Shown here in pieces: positions 15,501 through 23,849 of a DNA stretch of 64,000 bases. Every line of letters starts with the position of its first letter. The first letter of the stretch is position 1. The translations under genes and the position numbers were made by a program. The stretch lies in NCBI RefSeq assembly GCF_016907255.1, contig NZ_JAFBBQ010000001.1, forward strand, positions 1,054,001 through 1,118,000, in the 5' to 3' direction. Below the pieces are notes generated by a model. That model did not search any database and was not told where the DNA came from. It saw nothing but the letters and a program-made list of their open reading frames with translations. The stretch is from Microbacterium keratanolyticum (lineage in GTDB: Bacteria; Actinomycetota; Actinomycetes; Actinomycetales; Microbacteriaceae).

Positions 15501-16405
15501 CCGCGGTCGCCGCGGTCGGCGCAACGACGCTCGCCGTGCGGATCGGCATCGGAACCGGCACGCCGTGGTTGGTCGCTCCGGCGACGGCGTTCGGGCTGAG
15601 CCTGCTCGCGAGTGCGGTCGGTGCCGGTGCGATGTTCGTCGCTGCCCGCGGCATCCGCGCAGCTCTTCCGGCTGACCATGCTCTGGCCTCCACCCGCTGG
15701 CTCGAAGCGCCCGCCGCTCTCGCACTGCCCCTCGGCGCCTGGTTCGCCATCGAGCGCGACTGGGTCGTGATCTGGGCGATGTGGGCGCTGCTTCTGGCGA
15801 TGCTGACGATCATGCTGGTCGTCGCGCGGCGCACCGAGCACACGCACCCTCCGGTGTGGTACCTCTTCGGCATCGCTTTCGTCACGGCGATCGTCGCCTG
15901 GAGCCCCCGCGATCTGCGCGTCGAGTGGTTCTCGCTCCCGCTCGGACTGTTCCTGCTCGCTGCAGGAGCGTCGGCGCTGCGACGGGGCTCCCGTCCCGCG
16001 AGCCCCGGCACCCCGGCTCCGACACTCGCCAGCTGGCCGGGACGTTGGAGCGGATCCTGGGCGCTGCTCGCTCCGGGCTTGATCGTCACGGTGCTCGCCT
16101 CGATCGTGGCGACGTTCACCGATCCGCTGACGTGGCGGGCCATCCTGGTGATCGCCTTCGCACTGCTCGCGATCCTTGTCGGAGCCGCACGGCGACTCGC
16201 TGCGCCCTTCGTGATCGGAATGCTCGTGCTGCCGGTCGAGAACGTCTTCGCGTTCTCGGTGCAGATCGGCCGCGGCATAGAGTCGATGCCCTGGTGGATC
16301 ACGCTCGCGGTGGTGGGAGCGGTGCTGCTCATCCTTGCGGTGACCTATGAGCGGCGCGCGGGTGAATCCGGGAGCGTGATGGCCAGAATTCGTGACCTTT
16401 CGTAA
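12584..16405 (+). CDS. giant zinc-ribbon polytopic membrane protein (SCO7613-like)
   Basis: 1273 residues. The cytosolic N-terminus holds a zinc ribbon (CPVCRSAALVDGQCPAC, residues ~19-36), then a linker, then a very long series of hydrophobic helices from about residue 105 to the end, more than 25 by eye, rich in Ala, Leu and Val. This is the look of the actinobacterial 'SCO7613 C-terminal domain' membrane proteins, whose role is unknown. The start overlaps the XRE stop (ATGA), and no other ATG has a better ribosome site. A signature for an enzyme or transporter is not visible. It could be involved in envelope sensing, but the sequence does not show it. Confidence 0.85.
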   Translation: MTTMPAWSETAIRMLRDSTTCPVCRSAALVDGQCPACAADLRGAAGEQLWDASQSAATALERRQRLLNRVPMAARVIAPVAGAQPQAPSPTASTPPSSVPRSSATLQSVLAIAGAGLFAIAAIVFTFFNPDLTDRALRSLIVAFITLVFLGGAWLLARRGLQFSAEAVGALGLVFVALDVWALAQLAPPSLSPWLPIAGLTLVSSIAMIVAASLAGIRIWLCAPLVTFALVPTMWGEAAGQEPAAVLGRIGTSFVAAALVLLLPRIGSRFAPSGAPDTAPDVSGEETTRPPKPFGAERIALLILQLLTSGTAILLLPRVFVLTADLPSRAAPSLLTVALLLGLLAVHALLAARHALSRFWSFAAGGMGVSALALALYAPSVLFDAMSGWFPALMPAAFAVALVLAGPVRPLAGGRRVPQYLAGAITSTLLAAVPTSVTSAFFTLETPLSIAANLLDGELARPATALGVHAWAFPLGLLATASGFALFALRARGHSATRPAVPLAETLASAFATLALLTTAAATPLPFLLRVLLALGAAAVIALVVLRIPALSLARRVTALIAAHLLLTFGVILSWADVTWAPLLGIPALIALTAVARAMPPATRFAHVGVGYAYALVLIATTFDLLGVRGIAVPAVTTSIGLLGAIVATFLPRVGARSWYAILTVTAVPFALGVVQVVFERSGWTALSTGMMFALSLALLLTRRPGVTPVLRTAAAALLVPTLAVAIICLGAQVLAMSASPVTLPIIAVLVALVLPSTTVIADLLRRNGLGGTAAHAARLAIEASALLTGAIAVLLALVREASGLGTSVLVLLILGVGSTASALLTRRRYAWWAAGASFTGALWCVWALAGIELLEPYLLPPAVAAMAVAVALRLRGLNTSALYATALAVAIVPILVLTMVGPDAATSPVTLWRGVGLALTAWVLLAAAAITRTPSTRSEDGLSALLDERGTRVRHLRRLRLRPLQVPTLIAAAVAAVGATTLAVRIGIGTGTPWLVAPATAFGLSLLASAVGAGAMFVAARGIRAALPADHALASTRWLEAPAALALPLGAWFAIERDWVVIWAMWALLLAMLTIMLVVARRTEHTHPPVWYLFGIAFVTAIVAWSPRDLRVEWFSLPLGLFLLAAGASALRRGSRPASPGTPAPTLASWPGRWSGSWALLAPGLIVTVLASIVATFTDPLTWRAILVIAFALLAILVGAARRLAAPFVIGMLVLPVENVFAFSVQIGRGIESMPWWITLAVVGAVLLILAVTYERRAGESGSVMARIRDLS

Positions 16406-16429
16406 CATATCGGACGGCCGGATCCCCAT

Positions 16430-16442
16430 AGGATCGGTGCCA
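16430..16442 (+). promoter_or_regulatory. leaderless-type -10 box of the deacetylase gene
   Basis: TAGGAT at 16430-16435 ends 6 nt before the ATG and there is no Shine-Dalgarno sequence in front of the start codon. That spacing puts the transcription start at or next to the A of ATG, typical of leaderless actinobacterial mRNAs. Confidence 0.45.
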
Positions 16443-17611
16443 TGACCGCAGAAACGCGCCCGCCTCGTCGATCCCAGGGCAGGCCGTCCGCCGCCGTCAT
16501 CCGCCGCCGCAGGCTTCTTGTCGGAGTCATCATCGCGCTCGTCCTCGCGATCGTCGCGACCGTCGTCGTCGTCGCCCTGCGTGCGCTCGCCGATCCACCC
16601 GCAGAACCCGGCGCGGCGAAGCCGCCATCGACCTCGACGCCGACTCCGACGCCGACCCCGCTCTCGCCGTCCGAAGCTCTGCTCGCGACCACCGACGACC
16701 CGGCAGCGTGCGCTGTGTCCTTCGCGGGCGAGGGCATCGCGCTCGACCCGCAGCTTCAGACGCAGGGCGTGCTGTACACCGACCTCCCCCTCCCCCTGCG
16801 CGACGGTTTCGTCTTCGCCGGCTGGTATGCGACAGAGGCGGATGCCGCCGCACTGGCCGTCCCCGCCCGCATCAACGGGGCAGAGCTCACCGCGTGCACG
16901 GATCAGCAGATCACACTGCACGCCGGCTGGGTCACCCCCGAGCAGAACGTCGAGACGAACACACAGGTTCCGATCCTGATGTATCACCAGTTCACGACGA
17001 ATCCCGAGGGCGAAGACCATTGGCTGCGGGGCAACTACGCGTACATCGGCGACTTCGAGGCGCACATGTCGTACATCGCCTCCGAGGGTTTCTACCTGCC
17101 GACCTGGCCCGAGCTCAACGCGTTCGTCGACGGCACGCTGTACCTTCCGCCGCGCTCGCTCATCATCACCGACGATGACGCCGACCAGACCTGGCTCGAC
17201 CTCGCGGTGCCGGTGGTGACGAAGTACCAGCTACTCACGACGTCGTTCGTGATCACCAACGTGCGCCAGGATCCCTCCCCATCTCCCTACGTCATCCAGC
17301 GTTCGCACACGCAGAACATGCACGAGGCGGGCGACAACGGCAGGGGGCGGATGGTGAACTGGTCGGCAGAGGAGATCGCCGCCGACCTCGAGGAATCCGC
17401 CGCCGTCCTGGGTGGCGTGAAGGAGGTCGTCGCGTACCCCTACGGCCACCACAACGACACGACCAAGGCGGGCGTCGCCGCCGCCGGATTCATGTTCGGC
17501 CGCACGATCGACTGGGGTTACGTGTCGATCGGGAGCGACAAGTACGCATTGCCCGTCATCCGCGTGAACTACGGCACAACGCTCGAGGACCTCATCCCCG
17601 ACATCGGCTGA
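16442..17611 (+). CDS. membrane-anchored polysaccharide deacetylase with InlB-type repeat
   Basis: 389 residues. A basic N-terminus and one helix (VGVIIALVLAIVATVVVVAL, ~27-46) anchor it outside the membrane, followed by a Ser/Thr/Pro linker. Residues ~110-160 (GFVFAGWYATEADA ... ITLHAGW) look like a Listeria-Bacteroides (InlB B) repeat. The rest is a NodB-type carbohydrate esterase: ILMYHQF, LIITDDDADQTW (metal-binding Asp region) and VVAYPYGHHND. Such enzymes N-deacetylate peptidoglycan or exopolysaccharide. Directly upstream of the exopolysaccharide locus, it may modify that polymer. The usual HxxxH motif is not obvious, so activity should not be taken for granted. Its mRNA looks leaderless. 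Confidence 0.82.
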   Translation: MTAETRPPRRSQGRPSAAVIRRRRLLVGVIIALVLAIVATVVVVALRALADPPAEPGAAKPPSTSTPTPTPTPLSPSEALLATTDDPAACAVSFAGEGIALDPQLQTQGVLYTDLPLPLRDGFVFAGWYATEADAAALAVPARINGAELTACTDQQITLHAGWVTPEQNVETNTQVPILMYHQFTTNPEGEDHWLRGNYAYIGDFEAHMSYIASEGFYLPTWPELNAFVDGTLYLPPRSLIITDDDADQTWLDLAVPVVTKYQLLTTSFVITNVRQDPSPSPYVIQRSHTQNMHEAGDNGRGRMVNWSAEEIAADLEESAAVLGGVKEVVAYPYGHHNDTTKAGVAAAGFMFGRTIDWGYVSIGSDKYALPVIRVNYGTTLEDLIPDIG

Positions 17612-17650
17612 CGCGCGCAGTGCCTGCGCGGGCGATATATCCACTCGCGG

Positions 17651-17671
17651 GAGAAACTCGAAAAGTTTCTC
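17651..17671 (+). terminator. hairpin after the deacetylase gene
   Basis: Perfect 8-bp stem GAGAAACT (17651-17658) with AGTTTCTC (17664-17671) and a 5-nt loop, followed by TTCCGCTCTT. It is 40 nt after the stop codon and just ahead of the promoter region of the exopolysaccharide operon. Confidence 0.5.
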
Positions 17672-17693
17672 TTCCGCTCTTCGACGATCCGCG

Positions 17694-17918
17694 CTAATCT
17701 GTGCCTGAGCCCGCATGCCTGATGCGGTGCAGTGACGATGTGGGAATCGTCACTGCGATCTCTTCGACCGGGAATCGAAGAGGCGTAACAGGCACGCCCG
17801 AGGGGTCGGGTGATGGGCTCATGCCGCGAGCGTGTCTGCTCGTGGTCTGGGGAAACTGGGGAATGACCATGACGCACTGGGGTTTTTTGCGCACGGTTCC
17901 GGCTCACGGAGCATCGCT
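17694..17918 (+). promoter_or_regulatory. structured leader of the exopolysaccharide operon
   Basis: This ~210-nt stretch has no gene. TAATCT at 17694-17699 is a probable -10 box. Downstream come: an 11-bp perfect hairpin GCAGTGACGAT/ATCGTCACTGC (17729-17739/17746-17756) with hexaloop GTGGGA; an 8-bp perfect hairpin CTCTTCGA/TCGAAGAG (17760-17767/17775-17782) with loop CCGGGAA; a 5-bp hairpin CCCGA/TCGGG (17797-17801/17806-17810) with loop GGGG; then CTGGGGA twice (17847-17853, 17856-17862) and CTGGGGT (17877-17883). It looks like a regulatory RNA leader. Similar loop sequences occur in other leaders of the same locus. Confidence 0.55.
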
Positions 17919-19454
17919 ATGACGTCCGTCGACGACGCTCTGAGCCTGGTCGGTGCTTCGGCGCCGACCGTTCGTCCCGTGGCGGCGCCGCATGCACCGA
18001 AGGCTTCGACACGGACGGTGGCGACACCGCGTGCGACGCCGACGTTGACGCGGCGCCGCCAATGGGAACGCCGCTATCGCGCGCGCCTGCAGATCTCGGA
18101 TGCGGCCGTCGTGCTGCTCGCCGCAGGCGCAGCCGCGGGGATTCAGCTCGGCCTGGGTCTCGATCCGCTGGCTGTCGGTCGCATGGCGGTGATCCAGGCC
18201 GCGCTCTGGATCGCGATGCTCAGCGCCCTGCGATCACGTGATGCGGCCATCCTGGGCTCCGGCCCCACCGAGTACAAGCGGGTCGTCAACGCCAGCGGCG
18301 TCGCCTTCGGCCTGCTCGCCGCGGTCGCCGTGCTCCTCGGAACCGACACGCTGCGCATCCCGCTTCTGGTGGCGATGCCGTTCGGCATCCTCGGGCTCCT
18401 CACGGAACGCTGGCTGTGGCGCCGGTGGCTGCAGAACCAGCGCCGTCACGGATGCTTCGCCTCGCGCACGCTCGTGGTCGGAGACCGCGCCGACGTCGAG
18501 TACGTCATCAGCACCCTCCGCGAAGGGGCGATCTACGGCTACAACGTGATCGGCGCGACCCTCCTCGACGGCAACGCCCGCGAGGTGGGCGGTGAATCCG
18601 CGCCGATCCCGGTGCTCGGCAACATCACCTCGGTCGCCGAGGTCGCCAGCCGCATCAGCGCCGACACCATCCTCGTCGCGAGCCGCCCGACCGGCGCACC
18701 CAACTTCATCAAGCGCCTCAGCTGGCAGCTCGAAGGCACGGCCGCCGAGCTCGTGCTGTCGAGCCAGCTGACGGATGTCGCGGGTCCGCGCATCTCTTTC
18801 ACGCCCGTCGACGGCCTGCCCCTGATCCAGGTGCAGATCCCGACGTACGAAGGTGGGCAGCACATCCTCAAGCGCGCACTCGATATCGCTGTGTCCTCCG
18901 TCGCGCTGTTCGGAATCGCCCTGATCACGCCGATCATCGCACTGTTCATCGTGATCGACTCCTGGGGACCGGTGTTCTTCTTCCAGGAACGCGTCGGGCG
19001 CGACGGCCGGACTTTCCGGATGGTCAAGTTCCGTTCGATGCGCACCGACGCCGAGCAGCAGCTCCTGGCCCTGCAGGAGCAGAACGAAGGTTCCGGGCTG
19101 CTCTTCAAGATGAAGGACGACCCGCGCGTGACCCGCGTCGGGCGCGTGCTGCGCAAGCTCTCCTTCGATGAGCTGCCGCAGTTCTGGAATGTGCTGATCG
19201 GCGACATGAGTGTTGTCGGCCCCCGGCCGCCGCTGCCGAGCGAGGTCATGTCCTACAACGGCAAGGTGCACCGCAGGCTCTACATCAAGCCCGGCATCAC
19301 GGGTCTCTGGCAGATCAGCGGGCGCAGCGATCTCAGCTGGGAAGAGAGTGTTCGCCTCGATCTCCGCTACGTCGAGAACTGGTCGGTCGTGGGTGACCTG
19401 CAGATCATGTGGCGCACGGCCAAGGTCATGATCCGCCCGACAGGAGCGTACTGA
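17919..19454 (+). CDS. initiating sugar-phosphate transferase (undecaprenyl-phosphate, WbaP/PssY type)
   Basis: 511 residues. An N-terminal part with four to five membrane helices and a central CoA-binding-like domain (TLVVGDRADVEYVISTL) precede the C-terminal bacterial sugar transferase domain, which starts at the membrane helix around residue 325 and contains RVGRDGRTFRMVKFRSMRTD, LRKLSFDELPQFWNVLIGDM, VGPRPPLPSEV and KPGITGLWQISGRSDLSWEE. It transfers a sugar phosphate to the lipid carrier and begins each repeat unit. The ATG at 17919 has GGAG eight bases upstream; longer frames run into the leader. It is the first gene of a six-gene operon. Confidence 0.93.
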   Translation: MTSVDDALSLVGASAPTVRPVAAPHAPKASTRTVATPRATPTLTRRRQWERRYRARLQISDAAVVLLAAGAAAGIQLGLGLDPLAVGRMAVIQAALWIAMLSALRSRDAAILGSGPTEYKRVVNASGVAFGLLAAVAVLLGTDTLRIPLLVAMPFGILGLLTERWLWRRWLQNQRRHGCFASRTLVVGDRADVEYVISTLREGAIYGYNVIGATLLDGNAREVGGESAPIPVLGNITSVAEVASRISADTILVASRPTGAPNFIKRLSWQLEGTAAELVLSSQLTDVAGPRISFTPVDGLPLIQVQIPTYEGGQHILKRALDIAVSSVALFGIALITPIIALFIVIDSWGPVFFFQERVGRDGRTFRMVKFRSMRTDAEQQLLALQEQNEGSGLLFKMKDDPRVTRVGRVLRKLSFDELPQFWNVLIGDMSVVGPRPPLPSEVMSYNGKVHRRLYIKPGITGLWQISGRSDLSWEESVRLDLRYVENWSVVGDLQIMWRTAKVMIRPTGAY

Positions 19455-20134
19455 TGAACGATCTCTCCGCGGCAGAGGAGCCGCGCCCCCGTCGCCGGTG
19501 GCCGATCATCGTGGCCGTCGCCGCATCGCTCGCGATCGTCGGCGGATCCGTCGCCTTCGCTCTCAGCACGCGAGGCCCGGGGCAGGAAGCCAGCACCGCG
19601 CCCACTCCCGCGCCCACGCAGACCAGCGCCGAGCAGACGCAGGAGGCCTCGGACGAACCGCTCGCGATCGCGGCCACGCCGACTCCGGGACCGGTCAGCG
19701 ACGACGAGACCGTCGAGGTCGCACGCGCCGAGTCCGTGGCGACCGCGCTCGTCAGCGTCGTCGATGAGATCGGGCAGCGCGCCGACGGCTCGGCCGTGGG
19801 CGCGGAGGCCATCGCCACTGGTTTCGTACTCGGCGAGATCCAGGCCAAGGCGCGCGAACAGCTCGACCTCGGCTACACGCAGGTCGGTGAGGCCGTCATC
19901 ACGAGCATCACCGCCACCGACGTCAACCTGGCGGGTGAACCGCCGACCATGACCCTCACCGTCTGCGTCGATGTCTCGAAGATCGACGTTCTCGACGCAG
20001 CCGGGAACTCGCTCAAAGCGTCGCTCTACAACCCGGGCCACCCTGTCGCCCATGTGTACGGCGCCGAGTTCATCGACGACACCTGGAAGATCTCCAGCCA
20101 CGACATACCCGACCAGCAAACCTGCGCCGCTTGA
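19454..20134 (+). CDS. membrane-anchored extracytoplasmic protein of unknown function
   Basis: 226 residues, not recognised. A short basic N-terminus, one membrane helix (WPIIVAVAASLAIVGGSVAFAL, ~16-37), a Thr/Pro/Ala linker to about residue 80, and an extracytoplasmic domain with beta-rich text (GEAVITSITATDVNLAGEPP) and a C-terminal YGAEFIDDTWKISSHDIPDQ. It resembles actinobacterial lipoprotein-like or NTF2-like surface domains only in general layout. The start overlaps the sugar transferase stop (TGATG), so it is probably part of the polymer assembly operon. Confidence 0.75.
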   Translation: MNDLSAAEEPRPRRRWPIIVAVAASLAIVGGSVAFALSTRGPGQEASTAPTPAPTQTSAEQTQEASDEPLAIAATPTPGPVSDDETVEVARAESVATALVSVVDEIGQRADGSAVGAEAIATGFVLGEIQAKAREQLDLGYTQVGEAVITSITATDVNLAGEPPTMTLTVCVDVSKIDVLDAAGNSLKASLYNPGHPVAHVYGAEFIDDTWKISSHDIPDQQTCAA

Positions 20135-20162
20135 CGGCCACCCGAACAGAATCGACACCACC

Positions 20163-23100
20163 ATGGGCTCTTCACCGCAGACCCGCATTCGTCGTCTCGC
20201 TGCCACGACAGCGGTCGCCGTCACCACTCTCGTCGCTTCGCTCCTGAGTCCGATGGCGGCCAGCGCCGCCGATCCACTGCCCAACGGCCTCACCTCCGAG
20301 ACCGCCGCAGGGTCGTGCTGGGAGGTCAAGCAGAACTACCCCGCTTCGACCGACGGCGTCTACTGGCTCGTCACTCCCGCGCTCGTGGCCCCCGAGCAGT
20401 TCTACTGCGATCAGACCACGTCCGGCGGCGGATGGGTGCTCGTCGGGCGCGGGCGCGAGGCGTGGAAAGAGGGCTACAACGGCCTGCGCACACCCGCAGA
20501 CATCCGCAACACCCCGAGCGGCACCGGCGCATTCCAGCCCGCGCAGCTCCCGGCGGCGACGATCGACGGTCTGCTCAACAACGGGCGCGTGGACGCGCTC
20601 GGCGACGGCATCCGCCTCCGCCGTGCCACCAACACGGCGGGCACCTCCTGGCAGGAGGCACGGTTCAAGTTCCAGAGCCGCGACCGCTGGGTCTGGACCT
20701 TCGGCGCTGAGCACCGAGTGAGCACGTACTCCTTCGACGGCGTCAACGGCTCCGGCGGGCAGACGAACAACTTCGGCAGCAACAACCAGACGCGTCGTGT
20801 GGTGTTCTCCGAGCAGTCTTCGCACCAGTTCCTGAACGGCTGGGCGTTCGGCTCCAGCACCGGCGGAAGCACCGCCGCGACCTCGTTCCTGTGGGCACCG
20901 TCGGGTCAGGGCTACGCCCGTCCGTTCACGCAGGTGTTCCTGCGCCCGCAGCTGAAGATCGCCAGCATGGACTTCGGCACGATCCCCGCGGGCGGCATCG
21001 GAGCTTCCACGGTCGCCGCGATCCCCGAGAGTGACGCGATGCGCACCGTATGGGGCGTCTCCGGCTTCGCCAACGGCAGCTCCGGCGAGCTGAACACCGA
21101 GGTGGCGGAGTTCGCCGAGACGGCCGGCAAGGTCTACGTCGGCGGCAACTTCCGCTACGTGCAGCGGACCGAAGCCGGATCCGGCCAGGTGGAGCAGCCG
21201 AACCTCGCCGCGTTCGACGTCAACACCGGCGAATGGGTGTCGTCGTTCCGACCCGTGCTCAACGGCCAGGTTAAGGCGATCGCCGCACTTCCCGATGGGC
21301 GTCTTGCCGTCGGCGGACAGTTCTCGATGGTGAACGGCGTCGCGCAGAACGCCCTCGCCTTCCTCGACCCCACGACCGGCGCGCTCTCGGGCATGCAGGT
21401 CGTGGCCGAGCATCGCACCGCCGGTGGGGTGCCGTATCTGCGCGATCTCGACGTCCAGGACGGATATCTGTACGTCGCCGGCGCGCTGACGCACCTCACA
21501 CGGGTCGGTGCGAGCAGCAGCGCGAGTGCCTGGAACGGCGGTCGTATCCTGCTCTCGAACAGCACGCCCGACACGGGGTGGAACGCCTTCCTCAACGGCA
21601 CCTCAGTCGCCGTCGACGCGTCCGACCAGGGCGACCGCGCGTACTTCTCCGGGTACTTCAAGATGAAGCAGACCACCTCGACGCCGAGCGCGGCGGCCAT
21701 CCAGACGGCGGCGGGCGCACCCCTGGTCGCACCGCTGTGGAGCCCGAGTTTCAGCAAGGCCTCGATCGATGGGTCGGGCAACTATGTCGGCAACATCTGG
21801 CAGCTGGGCGTCACAGAGGCGGGCGGCAAAGTGTGGCTCGGCGGATCAGAGCACTCGCTGTTCGCGTACGACCGCAGCACCTTCCAGCGATTGAGCGGCT
21901 CGATCACGAAGGCGGGCGGTGACTTCCAGACGGTCGAGCACAACAACGACCTCGTGATCGGCGGATGCCACTGCGGCCACTGGGTGTACCAGAACGCGTA
22001 CGCCTGGAGCGACGTCGGAACCGGGTGGACCCAGGCCGACAAGATCAACCTGATGGGCGCATGGAACGCGGCGACGGGCTCCTACGTGGCCGCCTGGTCG
22101 CCCGTCGTGCAGGCCCGCGCCGGCTACGGCGCCTGGGGCACGTTCTTCGACTCGACCGGTGTCCTGTGGGCCGGCGGCGACTTCAGCCGCTCGGTGAGAG
22201 CCGGGGAAGTGCTGCAGTGGTCGGGTGGGTTCATCCGCTTCGCACCACGCGACACGACAGCCCCCACGACACCCGGCGCTATCTCCTCGACCTTCGGCAG
22301 CGGCGGGACGCAGGCCACACTCTCGTGGGGCGGATCGACCGATGCGGGTGGAGTCACCTACGAGGTGATCCGCGGCAACCGAGTGATCCTGTCGACGACG
22401 ACCACGTCCTACACGGTGCCGGTCACGACGACGCCCACGAACTACTTCGTGCGCGCACGTGACGCGGCAGGAAACCGCTCGGCGACGACGGCCGCGATGG
22501 TCGTGCAGCCGCCCCCGGCGAGCGCACTCACGTTCATCGAGACGCTCTCCCCATGGTCCTGGCGGTTCAGCGCGGATGCTCTGGCAGCCGACTGGAACAC
22601 GCTGGCCTTCGACGACGCGTCCTGGCCGACGGGCAGCGCCGTACTCGGCCGCGGCACGACCGGACTGGGCACGAACATCGACCCGACGGCGCTCTCACCG
22701 CGACCGCTGAGCGCGCAGTTCCGCAAGGAGTTCACGGTGACCGACGCGCTGACCGTGGTCAACGGCAAGATCACGGTGATCGCCAACGACGGTGTCGTCG
22801 TGTACCTGAACGGGACCGAGATCGGCCGCCATCGCATGCCGACCGGAACGCTCACGCAGAACTCCTACGCGAACGGCGTGGTGACGGCGGCAGCCGCCGC
22901 CGCGAGCCGGGTGACGTTCGATGTGCCGCAGGGGCTTCTCGTCGATGGCGTGAACGTGATCGCCGCATCGACGCACTCCAACTTCCGCAGCACGGCCGAC
23001 GTGACCTTCGATCTGTCGTTCACGGCAGAGCGAGGTGCAGCACCTCAGCCTCCGGCTGCGGTGGAGGGCGCGAGCGCGACGGCGACCGCTCCGGATGCCG

Positions 23101-23849
23101 TCACGGTCTCCTGGACGGCACCGGCGACAGGAACGGCTCCGCAGTCGTACACCGTCCAGCGTGACGGCGTCGAGGTGGGCACGGTGACCGCACCGACCGT
23201 CACCTTCGATGACACCGGCCTCACTCCCGAGACCACGTACGAGTACACGATCACGGCGGTCGGAGTCGGCGGACTCACGTCGCCGCCGGCGACCGTGTCG
23301 GCGACGACACCCGCCGTCGAAGACCCGGGTCCCGGCGACGTCACGGTCGCCAATGGGGCGACATGGTCGTGGCGGTACACGGCGGATCCGCTGCCGGCGG
23401 ACTGGAACGCCCCGACGTTCGACGCCTCCGCGTGGGCGTCTGCCCCGGCACTGTTCGGTATCAACGTCCCCGCGCAGGTCACCAACCTGAACGAGGCCGC
23501 ACTCTCGCCGCGTCCGCTCAGTGCGCAGTTCCGCACGAGCTTCGAGGTGGTCGATGCCTCGACCGTCACAGACGGCGCCGTGACGGTGATCGCCGATGAC
23601 GGCGTCGTGGTCTACCTGAACGGCACGGAGCTCGGGCGCGCGAACCTGCCCACCGGCACACTGACGCAGAACTCCTACGCCACGGCAGCACCGCGCTACA
23701 CGGCGGCCACAGCGAATCGCGTGACGTTCGCTGTTCCGGCCAGCCTTCTCGTCGACGGGGTCAACGTACTGGCGGCCTCGGTGCACGCGAACTATCGCAC
23801 AACACCGGACCTCAGTTTCGACCTCGCCCTGAGTATGCTTCGGCAATGA
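20163..23849 (+). CDS. large secreted protein with fibrinogen-like, propeller, FN3 and duplicated beta modules
   Basis: 1228 residues. Signal peptide ends near ASAADPLP (~36). Residues ~40-265 are a fibrinogen-related domain (GSCWEVKQNYPASTDGVYWL; FYCDQTTSGGGWVLVGR). Residues ~265-700 form repeated beta units (LPDGRLAVGGQFSMVNGVAQ), a delta-60-like propeller. Then FN3 (~700-783), module A (~789-957), FN3 (~960-1050) and module B (~1062-1228). A and B are close paralogues with VIANDGVVVYLNGTEIGR and VIADDGVVVYLNGTELGR, and the same module is in the GH16 protein at 31692. It is likely a surface carbohydrate-binding adhesin. ATG at 20163 is chosen because the signal peptide follows; the ribosome site is weak. 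It ends four bases into the next gene. Confidence 0.85.
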   Translation: MGSSPQTRIRRLAATTAVAVTTLVASLLSPMAASAADPLPNGLTSETAAGSCWEVKQNYPASTDGVYWLVTPALVAPEQFYCDQTTSGGGWVLVGRGREAWKEGYNGLRTPADIRNTPSGTGAFQPAQLPAATIDGLLNNGRVDALGDGIRLRRATNTAGTSWQEARFKFQSRDRWVWTFGAEHRVSTYSFDGVNGSGGQTNNFGSNNQTRRVVFSEQSSHQFLNGWAFGSSTGGSTAATSFLWAPSGQGYARPFTQVFLRPQLKIASMDFGTIPAGGIGASTVAAIPESDAMRTVWGVSGFANGSSGELNTEVAEFAETAGKVYVGGNFRYVQRTEAGSGQVEQPNLAAFDVNTGEWVSSFRPVLNGQVKAIAALPDGRLAVGGQFSMVNGVAQNALAFLDPTTGALSGMQVVAEHRTAGGVPYLRDLDVQDGYLYVAGALTHLTRVGASSSASAWNGGRILLSNSTPDTGWNAFLNGTSVAVDASDQGDRAYFSGYFKMKQTTSTPSAAAIQTAAGAPLVAPLWSPSFSKASIDGSGNYVGNIWQLGVTEAGGKVWLGGSEHSLFAYDRSTFQRLSGSITKAGGDFQTVEHNNDLVIGGCHCGHWVYQNAYAWSDVGTGWTQADKINLMGAWNAATGSYVAAWSPVVQARAGYGAWGTFFDSTGVLWAGGDFSRSVRAGEVLQWSGGFIRFAPRDTTAPTTPGAISSTFGSGGTQATLSWGGSTDAGGVTYEVIRGNRVILSTTTTSYTVPVTTTPTNYFVRARDAAGNRSATTAAMVVQPPPASALTFIETLSPWSWRFSADALAADWNTLAFDDASWPTGSAVLGRGTTGLGTNIDPTALSPRPLSAQFRKEFTVTDALTVVNGKITVIANDGVVVYLNGTEIGRHRMPTGTLTQNSYANGVVTAAAAAASRVTFDVPQGLLVDGVNVIAASTHSNFRSTADVTFDLSFTAERGAAPQPPAAVEGASATATAPDAVTVSWTAPATGTAPQSYTVQRDGVEVGTVTAPTVTFDDTGLTPETTYEYTITAVGVGGLTSPPATVSATTPAVEDPGPGDVTVANGATWSWRYTADPLPADWNAPTFDASAWASAPALFGINVPAQVTNLNEAALSPRPLSAQFRTSFEVVDASTVTDGAVTVIADDGVVVYLNGTELGRANLPTGTLTQNSYATAAPRYTAATANRVTFAVPASLLVDGVNVLAASVHANYRTTPDLSFDLALSMLRQ

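Noticed and set aside
13652..17065. 1137-codon open frame on the minus strand
   Set aside because: It is antisense to the giant membrane protein and deacetylase genes, rich in Arg, Gly and Asp as expected for a shadow frame in high-GC DNA, with no recognisable domain.
18964..18970. CTGGGGA inside the sugar transferase gene (also near 25125 and 43984)
   Set aside because: These are leucine/serine-tryptophan-glycine codons in conserved coding sequence and were not counted with the leader motif.
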